DNA of 64,000 bases from positions 315,794,456 to 315,858,455 of the forward strand of contig NC_081407.1 in the NCBI RefSeq assembly GCF_030272615.1, given 5' to 3'. The position numbers and the translations under genes are program-made. Every line of letters begins with the position of its first letter. The first letter of the stretch is position 1. The notes under the pieces are model-generated. The model saw nothing but the letters and a program-made list of their open reading frames with translations. It did not search any database and was not told the origin of the DNA. The DNA comes from Cryptomeria japonica (Eukaryota; Streptophyta; Pinopsida; Cupressales; Cupressaceae). Below are positions 58,838 through 64,000 of the stretch, in pieces.

Positions 58838-59562
58838 GCGGGAGTATGTATGCTCATACTTTCGGTAAAGTACAAGGAAACAACATTGAAAGACTTTCAC
58901 CACGTCAAGGAGGCAAGATACACCAAGCCCCCAGTTGACTAAGGATCTTACGACTTTGATTGACAAAGTAAAAGGGAAGATCACGAGGGAGAACCATGAC
59001 TGTCAGTAGTAAGGTTCCCTCACTATGAGTCATGCAAAAGGAATACCGAAAATTTTCAAGGCAAAGCTAAGTTCGACAAGAAATTTTCAAGTATCTTGAA
59101 AAGATATGAACGGGATGTATGCCCCCCTACGTTAAAGCGATCGTACACGCCTCACCGGGTGTGATTGCTTTAAGGTAGTGATACATATAAGAAATGAGAA
59201 AGGAAAGGAGCACGTATCACAAGGATTTAGCCCCCAAGTGTGAGATAAGCCCAAGGATAATAGACACAAAACACAAAGCACAAGGTGACTTCGCTTTCCT
59301 CAGGGTCAGTATGCTGTATGATAATTCATGTATATCATATGTATGTATGCATAATTGTTCTTCATTCCCCAATCAAGGAAGGTCACCTAGAAGAAGGGAA
59401 CACATGTGTCTTTTGAGTCAACATGAGAGAGACCAAAAGAGATCTCAATGCTTTGCATCATCCTCAAGTAGACAACACCAAGGACAACAAATAGAAGAAT
59501 GAGAGTAACATATAGAGGAAGTAACACAAGAGAGGAGGAGAGAATCTGCTATGCTAATGTAA
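58838..59562 (-). other. 3' untranslated region of B
   Basis: Non-coding; aligns with the same region of A. It contains a 42-nt hairpin at 59132-59173 (TTAAAGC with GCTTTAA, inner ATC/GAT and ACAC/GTGT). Confidence 0.65.
59132..59173 (-). promoter_or_regulatory. 42-nt hairpin in the 3' untranslated region of B
   Basis: Three stacked helices of 7, 3 and 4 pairs. It lies about 310 nt inside the purine tract, as in A. Confidence 0.55.
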
Positions 59563-62500
59563 CTAGTCTAGCACGTCATCTACCCCCCGATCTTGCTGAT
59601 CAATGTTTCGGGAAGGCAGGGAACACGCTAGAGGAGGAACATTCAACACAGCAGATGGAACTATCACAAGATCCAAACAAGGGCTATGTTCATGTTCCGA
59701 GCCACATTGTTCTTGTCTAGGAGCTAGGATAAGTGCTTTAGAAAATTCATTAGATAAATGGTTATCAATATCAACAAGTTCATATTCACTATCAGAAGCA
59801 AGAGAAGTAACATTTTCATCATGAATAACATTTTCATCTATATCATCATCAAGATTTATAAAAATAGGATCTTTAACTCGCACAGGATCAAGACCATCAT
59901 GCATCTTATGTTTAGGAGATTTTGGCTCAATTCTCGGCTGAGGAGAAAATGGAATAATGCTTGTTGAAGGTGTTTTTGGAGATTGCAAAGTTTGAGAAGC
60001 AGCTGCTTGAGCTTTAAGACGACGCTTTCATCGGCGTTCACGTGCAGAACGATTCCGTCTAGTCTTAGTAGGAAGATTAGGAGATTGAGGAGGAATGTTC
60101 TCATCCTTATCACTTGGGTGTTTAGGTTGTGGTCTCTTAGGCTAGAAAATAGGAGAAGAAGGAGGTCTCTTCTCTCTATAAAAGGAAGGAGGAGGAACTG
60201 CTCCATATAAAGGAGGAATATTTGGTTTAGGAAGAAGACCAAGTCCATCATGACGAGGAGGGATAGGTCTACTTTTAGGAAGTTTATTAGATATAGACAT
60301 AGTCACATCCATAGGGATGGGTTGGGAATCTTCTTGAGGAAAGACATTAGTTTTATCTTTCAAAGGAAGAACTTCCTTCTCAAGAATGATAGGAATATCA
60401 AGTTTAGGTGTTCTAGGTTCACTTAAAGATAGGATCATATCTGTTTTCCATTTTTGATAAGATTTGAAAAGATGATCACTTCGCGGAGGAAGAGATTGGA
60501 ATTGTTTAGGCCAAAAGTAATCAAGAGGAACACTAGAAGTTCTTTCAGCTGGTTTAAAGAGACTATGATTGATAGTAACAACTTCACCATTATGGGGAAA
60601 TTTCAAACACTTATGTATAGGAGAAGCAATAGCTTTCATGGAAGATAGCCAAGGATAGCCAAGCTTCACACAAAATTGTTCGGAAGATGGAATAATAGCA
60701 AAGTTCACATCAAGGGATTTGTTATGGACCTCAATAGGCAATGTAATAGAACCAATTGCAGGAGAAGAAAATGCATCAAATAGTTTCACAATCACATCTG
60801 TTTTGTCATAGATCACTTGATTCAATTGCAAAGTAAAAAGAAATTCTTCAGTAATAACATTAACCATGCACGAAGGATCAATAAGCACTCCACGGTAAGG
60901 TGTATTCTTGACTTTTGCAACTATGTATAAAGGACCATCAGGTGCTCTAATGGTTTCACTGGAATCAAACGTGATGGAAGGTTCTTTAGGGATTTCTTGC
61001 TGCTCTACAAAGTTAATCACATTTGGAGTCATAGACACAAGACCATCAGATGAGAGAGAGGAATCATTAGTCTCAATCGCATTAGAGGTGTGAGAAGGTA
61101 ATGGATCAGTAAAAATCTGAAGATTTTGGTTAGGAGGAGCTACAGATGTATTGCCTTTATCATTCACTCCAGAAACAGAAATAGTATTATTATCAATCAA
61201 ATCTTGAATTTTACCCTTTAAAGAAAAACATTTTTCAGTATCATGCCCAGGCTGACGATGAAATTGACAAAAGGCTTTGTTATCAAAATAAGGTGAAGTA
61301 ATCTTTGCAGGATCAATTTGCCTTATAGGAGGAAGAGTAAGCACATTTTGTTCCAATAACTTATTCATAATACTATGCAATGATTCATTCAAAGGAGTAT
61401 ACTTTCTTTCTTTCTTGAAAAATTTAGAAATAGGAGGCACACCTGATGCTGCATTCACATTGTTGTTGATGATGTTTTCATTGAATTTGATGGAATCTCT
61501 GTTTGGTTTAAACTTCCCTAATGGTTGTTGACTGCTATCACCCTTATCACTCGGAGCCATAGGATGTGATTGTTCCATTTGACTCACAGTCAGTTGATAA
61601 TTGTGAAGAGTTGCACACAACTGTTGGAAAGAAGTAAACTCAGAAAATAGAAGTTTGTCTCGAATATATTTTTGTAAATTAGAAATAAAGATTCTTTGAA
61701 TATCATTGTCAGGCATTGGAAAAGAAATTTGAGCATACAAATGCTTATATCTACCAATGAAATCAGTCACTTTTTCTTTAACACCTTGTTTACAATGCAT
61801 TAAATCAATCAAAGTAACTTTAGGACTTATATTGTTTTGAAATTGTTGAATGAAAGCATTTGCAAGTTGTTCGAAAGAAGTAATAGAATAAGAAGGCAAC
61901 GAGCAATACCATTGTAGGGCTTTGTCTCTTAATGTTCTAGTAAACAGTTTTGCAAGCAACCTTTGGTCATAAGCAAAATCAGTACAAATTGTTTGAAAAG
62001 TCTTAACATGTGTTAGAGGATCTCCTTTACCATTATAAAGTTCCAAATGTGGGATTTCAACATGTTTAGGAGGGATAGCTCGAACAATGTCAAGAGAAAG
62101 TGGGCTCGCAACATCAAATGTGGGCACACTAAACTTAGATTGGTTCATAGAGGCAATTTGTTGTTGTAAAGAAGAGACAGTTTGTGCAAGATTGTTAATG
62201 GTCACTTCAGTCGAAGAGTTCATATTAGATGTGTTAGATTGAGATGGAGGTGTTATGTTATTGAAAGAAGGTAAAGAGTAAGGTGGTGGGACTCTATGAT
62301 AGTCAATTATAGGGGATGATTGGACAAGAGGAACACTACAAGGAGGAATGGAATGGTTAAATGAATTGCCCCCTTGCGTCATGTTCATTTGTGGAGATAT
62401 AATAGGGACACTCATTGAAGGAATGAATGGAGAAGTCGGATTGAATGAAGGAAGAAGGTTGATTGAAGAAGGGGGATTGCCCCCATGACTAGTGATCACA

Positions 62501-63003
62501 GGAGGAATGTCTTGTATAGAAGTGGTCATTATGTTTGATGTAAAGGTAGGTATGCTAGCAATAGAAGTTGTCAAAGGAATAGAATGATTGACTTGTGTAG
62601 GAGGTTGTGTATAACCTAAAGATTCGGCACAACTCTTCATAGGCATCACATTTGAATCCACAATGAGTGCAATACCACGCAAAATATCAATTCCATTCTT
62701 ATCACTTTGAAGCATACGTTTTAGACCCTCAATTAAAGGAAGAGCTTGACTGTCGGGGTATTCTTGAGACATCCATTGTCGAAAATCATCAAATTGGTTA
62801 TCCAATTTCAAAATTTGTTCTTCAGAAACCTCATGGAGAGCTTCTTCATCATTAGGAGGATTAGAGGAATTACCCATGTCCTTGTTAAAAAGGCTATTCA
62901 AATTAGGTTCCATCTCCTCGGTAATTAAACCTCGGAAAGACTTAATTCTATGGCTTCGTCTAACAAGAATAGTGTAAGTAGGGCTTATTGTTGTAAAACT
63001 CAT
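59563..63003 (-). pseudogene. Gypsy gag-protease gene of B, nearly intact
   Basis: From ATG at 63003, 953 codons are open to a TAG at 60142; the same frame continues past it and a TGA at 60028 to DVLD at 59563. The N-terminal about 270 residues are Pro/Ser/Asn-rich. A gypsy Gag core follows (residues about 305-460, with LELYNGKGDPLTHVKTF, ALQWYCSLPSYS and HCKQGVKEKVTDFIGRY), then a zinc-knuckle-like CQFHRQPGHDTEKC (about 575), then a retropepsin-like domain (about 680-820, VLIDPSCMVNVITEEF and VKLGYPWLSSM). The active-site triplet is Asp-Pro-Ser instead of Asp-Thr/Ser-Gly, so activity is doubtful. The tail after the stops has an Arg-rich patch and an acidic stretch. No RT follows; the purine tract comes 725 nt later. 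Confidence 0.88.
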
Positions 63004-64000
63004 GCACTAGAAAGAGAGAGAAAGTTTTGAATTTAGAGGTAGCAATTTTCAGTAAAATCAGCCAATCTTCTGGATTTAAGCTGTTAAATGCAATCACGAC
63101 AGTCTCCCGAAATTTTGGAAAAAATGTCCAGGACCGTGGCGCTCGGAGTGCAACACGGTCCTTGCAACTTTTTTCAAAATTTGCAGGGATGAAAGGTATG
63201 ATGATTTTAAAGCTAATCTGAAAAAATTGAGTGATTTTACGATCTGTAGGTAGGGCAAATTAAAGTTGCAATCTCAAAATTGAACCCTACCAAGATTGTC
63301 GAAAAATGCAAAATTTGAATTTTGAAAAAGAGAGGGAAACTGAAATTTTGAATTTTATGATTTTAGAGGGAATGTCAAAAGCAATGCAAGTTTTGAAATT
63401 TAAGAATTGACTCAATTTCACGCAAAATTCAATTTTGAAAGCGGAAATCAAAGTTGTTATAATTAAGCACTTAATTTCAAAAGTCACAAATTGCAAGAAT
63501 TTAAATAAAGCACTTGAAATTTCGAATGAATGCAAACACACTTTTCAGATTTAGGACAGTAAGAACACAATTTTGACACAAAATTTTAGTTTCAATGATT
63601 TTTGAATGTTTAAAAGCCTTAATCCAAGCAATCACAAGACCAACTTTGACTGTAATTTTGAAGGTGTTAAAATTGATAAAATCAGCCAAAATTCTGGATT
63701 TTAGCAGGAAAATACAGTAAGATCTCGCTCCCGAAATTTCGGAAAAAAATGTCGGGGACGATGGCGCTCGGAGTGCACACAGTCCTCGCAACTTTTTTCC
63801 AAATTTTCAAGGATGAAAGATATTGTGATTTTATTGCGGAATCCAAAGTTACAGCTGATTTGGAGATGTTTTGATCGGTCAAATTGTCGGACAAAGGTTG
63901 AATCAAGAGGGTTTCAAAAATTAGGGTTTTGACACTTAACCACTTAATTTTCAAAATCAAAGCACAAATATGAATTGATAATTTGTAATAGAAGGGCAGA
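63004..64000 (-). other. 5' leader of B with a duplicated palindrome module
   Basis: AT-rich, non-coding. A module of AAAATCAGCCAA, TTCTGGATTT, CCCGAAATTT and a GGACC palindrome followed by GCAACTTTTTTC occurs at about 63056-63190 and again at about 63677-63810. Stem 1 is GGACCGTG (63131-63138) with CACGGTCC (63154-63161); stem 2 is eroded. Confidence 0.65.
63131..63161. promoter_or_regulatory. Leader palindrome of B, copy 1
   Basis: An eight-base perfect stem with a 15-nt loop, in the same module as the palindrome of A at 56496-56522. Confidence 0.55.

Larger units (their letters stand above)
57558..64000 (-). mobile_element. Gypsy element B (5' LTR beyond the window)
   Basis: Minus strand. 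3' LTR 57558-58821, purine tract 58822-58837, 3' untranslated region to 59562, gag-protease gene 59563-63003, then leader to the window end. By comparison with A the leader should end close to 64090, so the 5' LTR is just outside. No pol is present. The gene is much better preserved than in A, consistent with B being the younger insertion within A. Confidence 0.85.

Overview
This is plant nuclear DNA with no ordinary host gene that I can support. It is a nest of LTR retrotransposons, most of them decayed. The plant assignment rests on Ty1/copia elements primed by methionyl tRNA, long (1.1-1.4 kb) LTRs, Ty3/gypsy gag-protease genes, and a plant mobile domain (PMD) gene. The density of large old nested insertions suggests a big genome such as a gymnosperm; that is inference.

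Elements are lettered here. G (gypsy, +): 1-4049, resuming at 11110. C1 (copia-type, -): 4050-11104, inside the G 3' LTR. F (gypsy, -): 3' LTR ending at 14987. C2 (copia-type, -): 15258-23053, inside F, with a solo LTR at 17765-18825 inside C2's second gene. E (copia, +): about 24069-41315, the only source of integrase and reverse transcriptase (RT) remnants; its RT is split by a T-rich insertion (about 26446-28283) and by D. D (gypsy-type, -): 28602-41255, 12.65 kb. H (copia LTR fragment, -): 42199-42958. A (gypsy, -): from 42959, with its 3' LTR split by C3 (copia-type, -, 43429-51137) and its 5' LTR entered at 57558 by B (gypsy, -), which runs off the window end. LTR pairs and target-site duplications (TSDs) fix the ends of C1, C2, C3, D and the solo LTR.

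None of the seven larger elements other than E shows a recognisable RT or integrase, although most keep long protein-coding regions; G is seen only in part. C1, C2 and C3 share one plan: methionyl-tRNA primer site, a coiled-coil plus multi-zinc-knuckle Gag-like protein, then a long second gene (ORF2) of unknown function, then the polypurine tract. A and B share a gag-protease gene followed by about 740 bp of 3' untranslated sequence and no pol. D has a Pro/Ser/Gln-rich sense gene and an antisense PMD gene. These look like non-autonomous but protein-coding families that depend on polymerase supplied in trans.

The second theme is conserved hairpins. The copia-type LTRs carry a stem-loop at the U5 end, close to the primer site, whose stem bases differ between families while pairing is kept. 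The gypsy LTRs and leaders of A, B and F carry GGACC...GGTCC palindromes, including triple arrays with a spacing of about 31 bp in the A and B LTRs. A and B also share a 42-nt hairpin in the 3' untranslated region. These are the best candidates for undescribed functional structure.
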